A DNA stretch of 64,000 nucleotides, taken from the NCBI GenBank assembly GCA_963756115.1, contig CAVWMN010000003.1, positions 1-64,000 on the forward strand. The letters run 5' to 3'. Of this stretch, positions 9,241-19,161 are shown one piece after another (position 1 is the first letter of the stretch; each line of letters starts with the position of its first letter). Under the pieces are notes generated by a model that ran no database searches, was not told the origin of the DNA, and saw only the letters and a program-made list of their open reading frames with translations. Made by a program: the position numbers and the translations under genes. The DNA comes from JTS-RE37 sp963756115 (lineage in GTDB: Bacteria; Bacteroidota; Bacteroidia; Flavobacteriales; Flavobacteriaceae).

Positions 9241-10602
9241 TTAGTTATTAGACTTTTTATTAATATTTTTCTTTTTTAAAATTGGTATTGTTAAAATACC
9301 TGTATTTCGTTTCGCAAAAATAACTTTACTAACATTTGAAATCATTACGGTCGATGCCGTTGCGATTGCAGCACCTAAGGCCCCATACATTGTAATTAAA
9401 ATAACATTCAATATATATTTAAGAGTACCTCTATAACCGAAATATAGCCGTGCACTTTTTCATAACCACACATCATTAGTAACAGTCCAGCACAACCCGT
9501 AGCAATATTAAAAAATTGGCCAATGGCTAATACCACTAATACTCACATACGCCTCCTGAAATGCTAGCTCCCCAAAGTCCTAAAAGCAATTTGCCAAAAA
9601 TAATAGACACAAATGCAAAACTAATGGCAATAACGGTTAAGCCTTTGGTCACTCTGTTGAACCATAAGCTTCATTTCCATTATTTTAGCATCTCTAAACA
9701 AGCTTGCTAATTTTGGGGCAATAGCTGCATTGGTGACCTGCAAAAACAAAGAGGTTAGCAATCGCTAATTTGGCCGCTACACTGTATATACCAACATCTT
9801 TAAGTGTGCCCAAAATTCCTATCATGATTACATCCGAATTACTTGCAATCACTCCTGTTCCGGAGACCAATAACATGGGGAGTGCCATTTTAAGCATGGG
9901 CTTCAAATTAAAGTGACCGATTTTCCTACCTTTAAAGGTTTGGCCCCATAACACCATTACTGCGAATACCATTATTACACGGCTTATAGCATATAACAGT
10001 AAAACGCTTACAGGGGTATAGCTTATATTAATATGCCCAGTATAGTAATAGGCCAAGTCCTACAAGTATGGTACTCAATGTCTGGTTTACTAAATTTGCC
10101 TGCCATATTTTACCATATCCGTTGAGAGCTGCTCCATAGACCCTTGGGAAATCGTTTGGGGAATAAGCATGACGAAAGCTATTAATAAAGGGATGTATAA
10201 CTCTTGATTTCCAGACCACCACTTAAGAATTAAAGGCAATATTAAAGCACCTACACCGGCAATTAAAATGGATAATAGGCCATTGAAAGTCAAAGCCGTT
10301 CTTAATGCGGTGGCAGCACCAATTTCATCATACTTGCCTTTGGATATTGCGATCAATTTTATGATGACATTTGAAAAACCAAACATGGTGAAGATCAACA
10401 AAAACATACCTAACTTATCGGCGAAATTGACAATTCCTAAGCCTTCAGGCCCAAGAGTTCGTCCTAAAAAAATACTAACGAATAGACCAACGATCATGCC
10501 TCCCACCTTAACCAACATGGCTTTTGAGGACTTGACGACTACCTCAAGGGTATGAATATCTAATTTTGCCTTAATTTTTTGTATCGTTTTGCTATTATTC
10601 AA
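9241..10602 (-). CDS. Oligosaccharide flippase of the MOP superfamily, multiply frameshifted
   Basis: An inner-membrane Wzx-type flippase of about 450 residues, scattered over several frames. The N-terminal part (VVKSSKAMLVKVGGMIVGLFVSIFLGRTLGPEGLGIVNF) is the family's first helix region. A middle part reads ISYTPVSVLLLYAIS and GTLKDVGIYSVAAKLAIANLFV. The C-terminal part near 9250-9450 reads LITMYGALGAAIATASTVMISN before the stop. At least four indels are needed to join these. Given the same kind of damage in unrelated neighbours, errors are likely, but a true pseudogene cannot be excluded. The start is TTG at 10602, overlapping the upstream glycosyltransferase stop by four bases. Confidence 0.75.
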
Positions 10603-11513
10603 TCAGATACCTTTTTAAAAAGTGAATTATATATTCTTTTCATTAGTCCCTTAAAAATCAATCTAAACAACGGAAGGAATCCATAGAATTTTATTGCAGC
10701 CACCAGATGTTGTTTCTGAAAATGAGCAGTTAAAGCTCTATCCTCAATTCGGTAATAATAACTAAAAAGTGCACCGCTGGTTACTACCCTCATACCAAGT
10801 TTATCGATAGAGCTCTTCATGGAGTAGACACCACCAGGATGCACACGGTACGAGGTCGGGTTTATTTCAGGCAAATATTTTCCTTTACCATAAAAGCCCA
10901 GCAAAGACCACAAAAATAAGTCTCCTATTGGGGAACAATTTAGTTCCGGAGGAAATACACGGATGACATTTCTAAAACAGACCGTAGGAGTGTTAATGGG
11001 CACAGCTCTTTTTAATTGCATAGCAGCTAGGTCTCCTGTTGCTCCCTGGAAAGTATCCTTCAAAAATCCTGCTTCATTAAAGGCTTGTATGCTGCCATAG
11101 GTGATAACATATTCAGAGTTGTTCTCCAGAAAATCGACCTGTTTCTGCAATTTATTGGAGTCCGTCCAATAATCATCGCCCTCACAAATAGCAATATATT
11201 TCCCAATTTTGGGAAATACCTGAAAACAGGTATACAGTATATTATTTCCCTGGGAATGTTGATTAGCTCGGACTGGAAATAGGGTTTTATGAGGTTGTGG
11301 GTGTTTAGCTGCATACTCTGGATGATTGTAGGGGTGTATATCCGTAGAGGCATCATCATGGATTAAAATTTCAAATGGAAAGGTGGTCTGCTGCATTAAA
11401 ATACCTTCCAGGCATTCCTTAATATAATTTTCATGGTTATAGGTAATACACAATATGCTTACCAGTGGATCCGAATCCTTTTTTTTACTATTATTGGCGA
11501 TTCGGTCACTCAT
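10599..11513 (-). CDS. Family 2 glycosyltransferase
   Basis: A 304-residue GT-A glycosyltransferase: PLVSILCITYNHENYIKECL (N-terminal nucleotide fold), FEILIHDDASTD, and the catalytic-site region YIAICEGDDYWTD with the metal-binding DD. The C-terminal third contains short hydrophobic amphipathic stretches that could associate with the membrane. It adds one sugar to the repeat unit of the local polysaccharide; donor and linkage cannot be read from sequence. It overlaps the flippase by four bases, indicating one operon. The 147 bases upstream, to the WbqC-like gene, hold nothing recognisable. Confidence 0.85.
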   Translation of the reverse strand: MSDRIANNSKKKDSDPLVSILCITYNHENYIKECLEGILMQQTTFPFEILIHDDASTDIHPYNHPEYAAKHPQPHKTLFPVRANQHSQGNNILYTCFQVFPKIGKYIAICEGDDYWTDSNKLQKQVDFLENNSEYVITYGSIQAFNEAGFLKDTFQGATGDLAAMQLKRAVPINTPTVCFRNVIRVFPPELNCSPIGDLFLWSLLGFYGKGKYLPEINPTSYRVHPGGVYSMKSSIDKLGMRVVTSGALFSYYYRIEDRALTAHFQKQHLVAAIKFYGFLPLFRLIFKGLMKRIYNSLFKKVSD

Positions 11514-11660
11514 CTATACGAGGGGCTAGGATTCCTTTTTTGCCAGATAGCCTTTGTTGATCCATTATCCACCGCAGTCACAGGTATTAGTAAGAAGCAT
11601 ATTTTTTTATTTGTAATTTGGATATATTGTACTTAATGACTTTAGCAAATTCGACAGAAC

Positions 11661-12362
11661 CTAAACTAACGTAAACTGATCCAGCAGCATTTTACTATCA
11701 GCAACCGAGTTAAACATTACAACATCCAGGATGGATAAATTAGGAATAAAACCGGACTGAAATTGCCGGTATGCGATGTCCCCGGTTTTTATAAATTGCA
11801 GGGACACCCCACCTTTTTTAAAATAGTCCTTCTCATATAGTCCCTGCCCGCCAATCGCGTTGATATAATCCCTGCTCCCCAGTTCCTTTGTGATCTGTAT
11901 TACCCGGTCCGATTTTTCCAGCCCTTTGGTATGACCAAAATTCCCGGATGTAAAGAGAAAATTCGTATCCAGTTCCAGGTAGTTTGCTGTTTCCATGACG
12001 GATGCTGAAGCGAGTTCGGAGAGGTTTTTATATCCTTTATAAAAAAGTGATTTGACCCGGGGAAATACCATGCCAAAATAAGGTGCTTTTCCATAAGCCT
12101 GCTGTATCGTAAGCAACAGGTTGGCGTAAGCCCTGGAACCCATGTTGATCGACACTTCATTGATCATTTTATTCTGGCTCCTTTTCATACAGGGAAAGGA
12201 AATAATATGTACCCTGTTTTGCAGCAAGATCCTGTTCCGGTTGATCCAACCCCCTTTTATAAAATTGACATCATCCGCAAATACAAAGGTGTCCACTGCA
12301 TGTACCAATTGGAAATATCCTATATAGGGAAAAATATAGGGTTGCATCACGGCTGCTTTCAT
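11661..12362 (-). CDS. WbqC-like family protein
   Basis: A 233-residue protein with the WbqC family opening MKAAVMQPYIFPYIGYFQLV and ADDVNFIKGGWINRNRILL. Members sit almost always next to DegT-type aminotransferases in O-antigen and glycolipid loci and are thought to act on the amino sugar or amine made there; the precise reaction is not established. Here the start overlaps the aminotransferase stop by four bases, fitting that partnership. GC content is clearly higher than in the sulfotransferase block downstream. Confidence 0.85.
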   Translation of the reverse strand: MKAAVMQPYIFPYIGYFQLVHAVDTFVFADDVNFIKGGWINRNRILLQNRVHIISFPCMKRSQNKMINEVSINMGSRAYANLLLTIQQAYGKAPYFGMVFPRVKSLFYKGYKNLSELASASVMETANYLELDTNFLFTSGNFGHTKGLEKSDRVIQITKELGSRDYINAIGGQGLYEKDYFKKGGVSLQFIKTGDIAYRQFQSGFIPNLSILDVVMFNSVADSKMLLDQFTLV

Positions 12363-13447
12363 ACTATGGCTGCCTGGGTCTTCATTAATATATCGCAGAT
12401 CCTGTCTACATCTGCAAATTGCAGGTCATAATATAAGGGCAGGCAATATATCCTTTTGGACAGGTCATCCGTCACCTCCAGATCCATTGAAGCCACATAC
12501 GGCAGGGACTGTGGTAAAGAAGGATAAAAATACCGCTTTCCCTGGATGTTTTGTTTTACCAGTGCATATATACAGGCTAATAGCAATGCTTCCTCTTCAA
12601 AAATCAGGGGATAATAGCCATAGTTAGATTCCGATTCCGGATGCCAGGCTGGTTTTATTGCACCGAAATCCTTTAATTTTTCATCATAACGCGCTGTCAG
12701 TGCTTTACGGTGCGCAAGGATCCCCTGCATATATTTTAAATTAGCAAGGCCCAATGCGGCATGGAATTCCGAATTTTTTCCATTGATCCCTAAACCATTA
12801 AACTTCCCCGGGCCGTCATGTCCGAAATTCCGCGCAAAGCTGATCTTTTTCAGCAGGACCGGATCATTGCTGATGGCCAAACCTCCCTCCCCGCAGTGAT
12901 ACACCTTGGTGGCATGCAGGCTGCAAGTGGCGATATCACCCTGATGAAAAATAGAGCTACCCTGCAACTTCACCCCGAAAGCATGGGCACCATCATAAAT
13001 TACTTTCAACCCGTGTTTATCCGCAATGCGCTGTATGGCAATCGTATCACAGGGATTCCCGAAAACATGGGTTGCCAGGATAGCGGTGGTATGTTCTGTT
13101 ATGGCAGCCTCAATTAACGCTGGATCTATATTTAAACTCCGAGGATCGATATCCACAAAAACAGGGGTGCAATCCTGCCATATGATGCTGCTTGTGGTAG
13201 CAACATACGAATAGGGGGTTGTAATGATCTCGCCACACAACTCCAACGCCTTAATGGCCAGCTGAAGGGCAATAGTGCCGTTCGTTAAAAATAGTAAATG
13301 ATTCACCTGCAGATGCCCCTTTAGCGCCTCTTCCAGTTTACACGCCAGGGGGCCCATATTTGTAAGCCATTGGTTTTCCCATATCCCTTCGAGCAACTCA
13401 CAATAGTCCTCTAAAGGTGGCAAAAAGGGCTTTGTTACATAGATCAT
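12359..13447 (-). CDS. DegT/DnrJ/EryC1/StrS sugar aminotransferase
   Basis: A 362-residue PLP-dependent aminotransferase that converts a keto sugar nucleotide to an amino sugar. LFLTNGTIALQLAIKAL, DGAHAFG and CSLHATKVYHCGEGGLA are visible; the lysine in HATK forms the PLP Schiff base, and the segment NSEFHAALGLANL is typical of the family. The start overlaps the flippase stop by four bases and the stop overlaps the WbqC-like gene. The tight coupling suggests the amino sugar is part of the same repeat unit. The exact substrate is unknown. Confidence 0.9.
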   Translation of the reverse strand: MIYVTKPFLPPLEDYCELLEGIWENQWLTNMGPLACKLEEALKGHLQVNHLLFLTNGTIALQLAIKALELCGEIITTPYSYVATTSSIIWQDCTPVFVDIDPRSLNIDPALIEAAITEHTTAILATHVFGNPCDTIAIQRIADKHGLKVIYDGAHAFGVKLQGSSIFHQGDIATCSLHATKVYHCGEGGLAISNDPVLLKKISFARNFGHDGPGKFNGLGINGKNSEFHAALGLANLKYMQGILAHRKALTARYDEKLKDFGAIKPAWHPESESNYGYYPLIFEEEALLLACIYALVKQNIQGKRYFYPSLPQSLPYVASMDLEVTDDLSKRIYCLPLYYDLQFADVDRICDILMKTQAAIV

Positions 13448-14799
13448 ATTTTCCTCCTTTTTATGAGGGTCACCAAATCATATAAGGGGCTTTCAATAAA
13501 AAAAGAATGAACTCCCAGGTAAAATAGTGCGCCCAAAACCAAGGCTCCCCCAACCTTAACACCATTGGAATACATATATAGACCTTCAATGGTGATATGC
13601 ATCAACCCGAATGTGATACCAGCCAGCAATAGTATGGGAAACAGATCCAGGAATTGCTTTTTGGTGCTGTACTGTATCAATGAACTGCTGTACCAGGTAT
13701 TGATCAGCAGGGCAATCACCGAGGTGAACACCATGCTCCAAACCAGTCCAAGCATACCAAACTGTAATCCCACCAAAATGCTTATTACCACAATCACTTT
13801 TTTAAATACCTCCAGCCTTAAAAAAAGATCGCTTCGTCCAAATACTTTCAATACATTCAGGTTAAAGGCATGGATGGGGTAGAGCATAGCAGCCAGGCTC
13901 AATATCTGGAAATATGGGACGGCAGGTTTCCAGACAGGCCCCAGCAACCATTCAAAAAGCGGGTTTGCAACGGCGGCGGCCCCAAGCATTACCGGTGCAG
14001 TGCAAAAAAATGTGAGTCGGACCAACCGTTGATAAATCCGGGACATCCGCAAGGGATCATGCTGCAGTTTGGACAACATGGGATAGGTGACCTTTCCGAT
14101 GGTTTCTGTAAACGTTTTGGAGGGGAATTGGGTCAGCCGATCTGCCCGTTCAAAAAATCCAAGGACCTGCACCGGAAAGAACTTCCCGATAACTACAAAA
14201 TAACTGTTTGTAAAAATCGTATCCAGTAACCCGGAAAGCATCAGTTTATAACCGAAACCATAGTGGTAGTGCATTTTTTCAGCTGAAAATACCATTGCCG
14301 GCTTCCAGCTGGCCGAAACCCATAACAGAACGGACAACACCAATTGGGTAGTCAGGAACATCGCTACAATACTCCACACCCCATAACCCATATAGCCCAT
14401 AACGAGTCCTGTGATGGCTCCCAGGATAGTACCGGGCGTATTCAGCTTCATGATTTGCTTAAAACGCATTTCCTTGTTCAGCAACGCGAGTTGTACCGCG
14501 GAAAAAGCTGTAATAATAAAGCTGAGGCAATATACCCGGATAACGCTGGTTAGAACCGCCTGATCAAAAAAACCGGCGATATAGGGGGCAGCTAAAAACA
14601 CCAGCAGATATACCAGTAGGCTGAGGCCCATGTTCATATAGAATACAGTATTAAAATCAAGCGGACCGGCATCTTTGGTCCGTATAAGGGAAGCTGTCAG
14701 ACCACTATCCACAATGACAGACCCTATACCTATAAAGATGGCGATCATCCCGATGAGTCCAAATTCAACCGGGCCCAGCCAGCGCGCCAGCAACAGCAT
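13444..14799 (-). CDS. Lipopolysaccharide/O-antigen flippase, MOP superfamily (WzxC-like)
   Basis: At least 451 residues with about 12 predicted membrane helices. LGPVEFGLIGMIAIFIGIGSVIVDSGL, TLLNKEMRFKQ-like and FFERADRLTQFPSKTF segments match the polysaccharide export flippase group that includes WzxC. It moves lipid-linked repeat units across the inner membrane. The annotated start at 14799 would remove the first helix. Upstream, ATG at 14884 gives MSLKEQ and, after removing one base, TVYGLLWTFANTFFVRGFSFVA leads straight into this frame, so the true protein is probably about 479 residues with a one-base insertion near 14868. The gap 14885-15175 holds no gene. Confidence 0.88.
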   Translation of the reverse strand: MLLLARWLGPVEFGLIGMIAIFIGIGSVIVDSGLTASLIRTKDAGPLDFNTVFYMNMGLSLLVYLLVFLAAPYIAGFFDQAVLTSVIRVYCLSFIITAFSAVQLALLNKEMRFKQIMKLNTPGTILGAITGLVMGYMGYGVWSIVAMFLTTQLVLSVLLWVSASWKPAMVFSAEKMHYHYGFGYKLMLSGLLDTIFTNSYFVVIGKFFPVQVLGFFERADRLTQFPSKTFTETIGKVTYPMLSKLQHDPLRMSRIYQRLVRLTFFCTAPVMLGAAAVANPLFEWLLGPVWKPAVPYFQILSLAAMLYPIHAFNLNVLKVFGRSDLFLRLEVFKKVIVVISILVGLQFGMLGLVWSMVFTSVIALLINTWYSSSLIQYSTKKQFLDLFPILLLAGITFGLMHITIEGLYMYSNGVKVGGALVLGALFYLGVHSFFIESPLYDLVTLIKRRKI

Positions 14800-15175
14800 G
14801 GCTACAAAACTAAAGCCACGAACAAAAAATGTATTTGCAAAGGTCCAAAGGAGGCCATATACCGTCTTGTTCCTTTAGACTCATATATCAGCTTTGCCTC
14901 CTGGCATTTTAGGGAGGCATCCTACCCGGGAATCCCTCCCATACAGGCTCTCAAGTGGGAATGTGGTTTTTATCTTCTTTTTGTCCAATATATTAGAATA
15001 AAACAGTTCCGCCCACGGCGGGGGAATGTGTGGGCGGGGAAGCAGGCCGGGTATACTAATGGTAATCCACATTGTATGCAAATAGGGCCGTTTCACTCCG
15101 GTTCATCATCTAAGGGTGCAGCTTCAGGGGTTAAACCATTGCCGTTTGTTTTCGGAGTTATATGCCAATGAGGCA

Positions 15176-15940
15176 TCAATTTCCGTCATTGTCTAACGCC
15201 TTCTTTGCAATATAAAACCGGCAATCTCCTGCCTTCGCCTTTACCTGTTCCTTCTCCGTGAACTTTTCGTCCCGGTAAAAGGTTTCCATAATTCGAAAAC
15301 CGGAAGCGGTCAACCATTCGGTAATTTCCTGACCAGCTGGTACATGAAAATAAACTTCCCTGTCTTCTTTTTTGGAATATTGCAGCAGATCCCCGTAATC
15401 ATATAATTTCTTGTTTTGAGTGCCGGCAGCCCACATCTCCCGCTGAAACTCCCAAAATTTTGAGTAGGCCGGGTCCCTGTCCCTGTCCATTGCAGTAAAG
15501 ATAAAAATACCGTTCTCCTTTAAAACCCGCCAGATCTCTTTTAAAGCATCATCCCTGTTGACCTGACCCGGAATGGTCATCATTCCGTTAAAGGTGAATA
15601 ATACAGCATCAAAGCCAGCATCCTTAAAATTAAGTTTGCATGCATCGCCTGTCTGGAAAGATACTTTGGACTCATAATGTTCGTTGAGTTCCTCTGCCTT
15701 TTTGATCATGGCAGGGCTCAGATCCACCCCAATTATATTCTGATGGCCAGCCCTGTATAATGGAAACGTGGTCCTTCCTGCACCGCAGCCAATGTCCAGG
15801 ATATGATCTGATATCGACAGGTATTTTTGAAAGGCATATTTTTCGGATTCCCATAATCCCACATTCCTGGTAAAATCCGCATAACTTTCAACAACACTAT
15901 TGTAATGGTCAACGATAAATTCACTTTCTATTTTATGCAC
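15176..15940 (-). CDS. Class I SAM-dependent methyltransferase
   Basis: A 254-residue methyltransferase. Motif I is HILDIGCGAGRTTFPLYRAG, followed by IIGVDLSPAMIKKAEEL (acidic ribose-binding residue), TGDACKLNF and FDAVLFTFNGMMTI. The substrate may be a sugar, lipid carrier or small molecule; sequence alone does not decide. It lies in the polysaccharide cluster on the same strand but has loose spacing: about 290 bases to the flippase and about 400 to the sugar transferase, so it may be transcribed separately. Confidence 0.85.
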   Translation of the reverse strand: MHKIESEFIVDHYNSVVESYADFTRNVGLWESEKYAFQKYLSISDHILDIGCGAGRTTFPLYRAGHQNIIGVDLSPAMIKKAEELNEHYESKVSFQTGDACKLNFKDAGFDAVLFTFNGMMTIPGQVNRDDALKEIWRVLKENGIFIFTAMDRDRDPAYSKFWEFQREMWAAGTQNKKLYDYGDLLQYSKKEDREVYFHVPAGQEITEWLTASGFRIMETFYRDEKFTEKEQVKAKAGDCRFYIAKKALDNDGN

Positions 15941-16345
15941 TTACAGGATTATTATTTAACGGATGTTCAGCGGGCTTGTCCACTGCTCCGCCGCATGACT
16001 CACAAGGAGACATGATTATTTGATACGAGATCTTAACATCCCTTCTTATTATTGAAATGCCTTCACCTTATCAGAAAAATTTTGGCAACCCCCGAATACC
16101 CGGCGAACCGAATGGTCAGCTTGTACTGGTCCCAGGCTCAAAAATAATAGAATAAATGTGGCATTTAAAGATTATGCGGGAAGTAATAAAAAAGACGTAT
16201 TTTATCACTTAAGATTTCGGAAAATCAGCCGAGCTAAACTAAGAAGTTAGCAATTAAGGTGATTCTTATCCTTGAAAAGATAATTTTAGGACTAAGTTAT
16301 TGTACAATCTGGAATTAACATTTCTAAGATATATTGGAAGCTGCC
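15941..16345. other. Non-coding interval in the polysaccharide cluster
   Basis: About 400 bases without a credible gene on either strand. It separates the methyltransferase from the initiating sugar transferase. No clear repeat, terminator or promoter motif was identified. It may carry the methyltransferase promoter. Confidence 0.4.
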
Positions 16346-17696
16346 TTAATAAGCTTTTCCCTGCCCTCTTATAACAGTAATTACGGTATATAAGATGATG
16401 TACAGATCCAATTGCAGCGACCATTTTTCCAAATAAAAAATATCAAAGCGAACCCGGTTGATGATGTCGGATTGTTTAATTACCTCCCCCCGATATCCCC
16501 GTACCTGTGCCAGCCCGGTGATGCCCGGTTTTAAAAAGTGGCGCACCAGGTATTTATCTACTGACTTTTCATATTGCTCGGTGTGCAACACCATGTGCGG
16601 CCTGGGGCCCACCACGCTCATATCGCCCCTGAACACATTAAAGAACTGGGGCAGCTCATCGATACTGGTCTTTCGCAGGAATCTCCCCAGCCGGGTGACC
16701 CGACTGTCATTTTTTGTAGCCATCAGCGTATCACTATCCCGGCTCTCCGTCATGGAGCGGAACTTATAACACGTAAAGGACTTCCTGTTAAACCCATGCC
16801 GCTTTTGCTTAAAGAACAGGGATCCCTTGGAATCGCATCGCATCAGGATACAGATCAAAGGCGTTAACCAGGATAGCAGCAACAGGATCACCAACCCTGA
16901 AAAAATTATGTCAAAGACCCGTTTTACAATATTGGCGTATTCCAATTCCAGGGGGGAGGACCTTACATTGAGTACGGGAACGGGACCATAGAGCTCCAGT
17001 GACATGGCCCTGGAAAATATTTCCTTGTTGTCCGGCACCAATTTAATCCGCTTCAGGCTGTTATCCGCAATCTTCATGAGATGCCGGATCTCTTCATTTG
17101 AAAGTCTGGAGACTATGCAGTACACTTCTTCAACATTGTTTTCAAAGATGTAATCATAACAGCTATTAATATCTCCCAAATAGGTTGGACTTCCGGATCT
17201 TATAATTATCAAAATAGCCTATGTACTGATACCCTGACTCCCGTGGTATCAAAATATCGCCTAAGTTTTAACAAATTTTTATCCCTGCCAATAACCGCCA
17301 CGCGCATATCCTTACTACCAATAGACCGGTATAATTTTCTGTGCCCAATAGAACGCCAGCCAAAACAACAGCAGCGTAATACAAATAAAAAGATATACAA
17401 AAGTTAAGTAGGGCGCAGAGTAATAATGGGGCCCTACAAAAATAAAAGGAAGAAAAATACACCAGCCCATACAGGAGAAAGAGCAGAAAAAAGTTTGGCA
17501 TATTCTTCCTGAATCCGTCCCTCCGAGCTATTGGATAAAAGTCAATACAGTAAGTTACGATTAACCAGGTTAAATTGTAGTATAGAATACTATATCCATT
17601 CCGGTAAGTTTCCGGAGTAAATAAGTACAAAATCAAATTAATTGCGACAATGTGGAAAAGAAACGAAAGTGGTATGATGAAGTAGGACTTTTTCAT
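16346..17696 (-). CDS. Polyprenyl glycosylphosphotransferase initiating repeat-unit synthesis, frameshifted
   Basis: The enzyme transfers a sugar 1-phosphate to undecaprenyl phosphate, the first step of repeat-unit assembly (WcaJ-type). The N-terminal region has four or five membrane helices (MKKSYFIIPLSFLFHIVAIN; LTFVYLFICITLLLFWLAFY), then a CoA-binding-like domain (MRVAVIGRDKNLL; GSPTYLGDINSCYDYI). The C-terminal catalytic domain has KRVFDIIFSGLVILLL, KQKRHGFNRKSFTCYKFRSM, LRKTSIDELPQFFNV, MSVVGPRPHM and KPGITGLAQVRGYRG. The catalytic half (16346-17212) is clean; the N-terminal half shifts frame at about 17470, 17320, 17230 and 17210. Shifts confined to this patch suggest errors. Confidence 0.88.
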
Positions 17697-18023
17697 ATCA
17701 TCCTTTATAGAACTTCCTTAGTGTTATTGATGAATATTTCGTGTACATATTTTATTCAATGATCAATTAAAATGAATTTGAATATATACCGTATTTACCT
17801 CCCGAACGAACGATAAATCTGATTAAATAATACTTGTTTTGACAACGGTTCATTGAGATGCTTCTGAAAGAAATAAAATGGCACAAACCTTAACCTTTCC
17901 TGAGCGAGACATATTGACAAAAAGACATGGATTCCACGGCTCCGCCGCTGTGGGTCCCATTTTCGGGTCACAATGCAACACTTTTGCCAGGGCACTTCTG
18001 ATACTGCTACCCCTGAGAATCCC
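17697..18023. other. Leader between antiterminator gene and sugar transferase
   Basis: About 330 bases downstream of the UpxY-type gene on the minus strand with no gene. It contains one GC-rich hairpin (see separate entry) and AT-rich DNA just ahead of the sugar transferase. This is where an antiterminator would act on the polysaccharide transcript. Confidence 0.4.
17934..17953 (-). terminator. Candidate leader hairpin downstream of UpxY gene
   Basis: On the minus strand a 7-bp stem (CCACAGC ... GCCGTGG, one G-U pair) closes a six-base loop and is followed about a dozen bases later by TCTTTTTG. It is not a classic intrinsic terminator, because the T-run is offset. It could be a pause or attenuation element overcome by the UpxY-like factor. 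Confidence 0.3.
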
Positions 18024-18503
18024 TTACCCTGCAGCCAGGTCCGCTATCCGGACGACCACCTTACATCCCAGGGCCGGTAAGATCATCCGCACCCGGGTGG
18101 TCCCGATTTCGTCCAGGACGCCCACACTGTCCTTTAAGATCCCCGAGGCCAGGGAAACCCTGTCCCCTACCCGGAGCTGTTCTATGCGCACTTCCCCGGC
18201 GGTGTTCCCGTCCAGGTAGTTCCGCAGATCCGCCATTTCCCCGTTCCGGATAATGGCAGGCTTTCCCAGCCAGTAGAGGTAGCGGACCACGCCGGCGGTG
18301 GAAAAGACCCGGTTGCGGTCTTTCGCGGCTACCCGTACAAATACATAGGAACGGAAATACGGGCAGCGGACCTTCTTTTTCCGGTCACTCCACTGCCGCA
18401 GTTCGGTATAGGAAGGACAATAGGCTTCTATCCCCTGTGACTGCAACTGTTTGGCCACCTTTAATTCCGCGGCGGGTTTTGTATAGATAACATACCAGTT
18501 CAT
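18024..18503 (-). CDS. UpxY-family transcription antiterminator (NusG-like)
   Basis: A 159-residue NusG paralogue: MNWYVIYTKPAAELKVAKQL is the NGN domain start, YFRSYVFVRV its central strand, and a KOW-like C-terminal part (VGDRVSLASGILKDSVGVLDEI) follows. In Bacteroidota such proteins head capsule and exopolysaccharide operons and stop premature termination in the 5' leader. It is the first gene of the minus-strand cluster that runs to the chimeric joint, which fits that role exactly. The reading frame is clean. Confidence 0.9.
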   Translation of the reverse strand: MNWYVIYTKPAAELKVAKQLQSQGIEAYCPSYTELRQWSDRKKKVRCPYFRSYVFVRVAAKDRNRVFSTAGVVRYLYWLGKPAIIRNGEMADLRNYLDGNTAGEVRIEQLRVGDRVSLASGILKDSVGVLDEIGTTRVRMILPALGCKVVVRIADLAAG

Positions 18504-19161
18504 CGGAACGTATTTAATTGGGGGTTGTAGCCTGGAACAAGGGAGTAGTATCCTGGGGAACCGGCCTTAGGGCCGGGAGAACGGTGGGACCCGCAAATGA
18601 AGATGAAAAGGAATATCGTTCGGGGGAATTGTCGCTGTAGTGTGTAAAACGCTCTGTCATAGTCGGTTAGGTTGTGTCCCCCGCCTCAATATTTTGACAA
18701 ATCCCTTGGGCTATTGCTAGCTTGCAGAATGTCTGTTTAGCAGGGTGTAAAAAGAGACGATCTATCCCGAACCTGGAAAGCGGCTTTGCTTTTTTTATTT
18801 TGCCTGTGTATGACTTACATACAGTGATTTCTTCAATTTGGGATCTGTGTCTTTTGAGACAAAAGTTTAGGACGTCAGCTAGTGGGTTTGGCGACCAGCT
18901 ACACTTTCACTGACTGTTTTATTTCAAAAGCATCTCGTTAAACAAAGATTAAATTTTTTAATTGATTACGTTCACTTTTTTCCACATAATTACAGTTTTC
19001 ATAGTTAAACGGCCTGTAATAAGTAAGAATATATATATATGCTATACTTTTTGTTGAATGTTTAAAACCGTTCCAATTTGCACGAACTGATATTCAAACA
19101 TACCAATTTGTTGAAGTGTTCCCTTACGGATTTCCGTAATTACAGGCGGTATTTATCCCAA
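18504..19161. other. Intergenic region upstream of the polysaccharide cluster
   Basis: About 660 bases between the response regulator stop and the UpxY gene start, both on the minus strand. It must contain the promoter and leader of the polysaccharide operon. It is AT-rich around 18940-19080. No exact TTTG-N19-21-TAnnTTTG promoter was found on the minus strand, and short open frames here look fortuitous. Confidence 0.4.

Noticed and set aside
18722..18913. Short plus-strand frame in the region upstream of the UpxY gene
   Set aside because: No start signal, no recognisable domain and no neighbour on the same strand.
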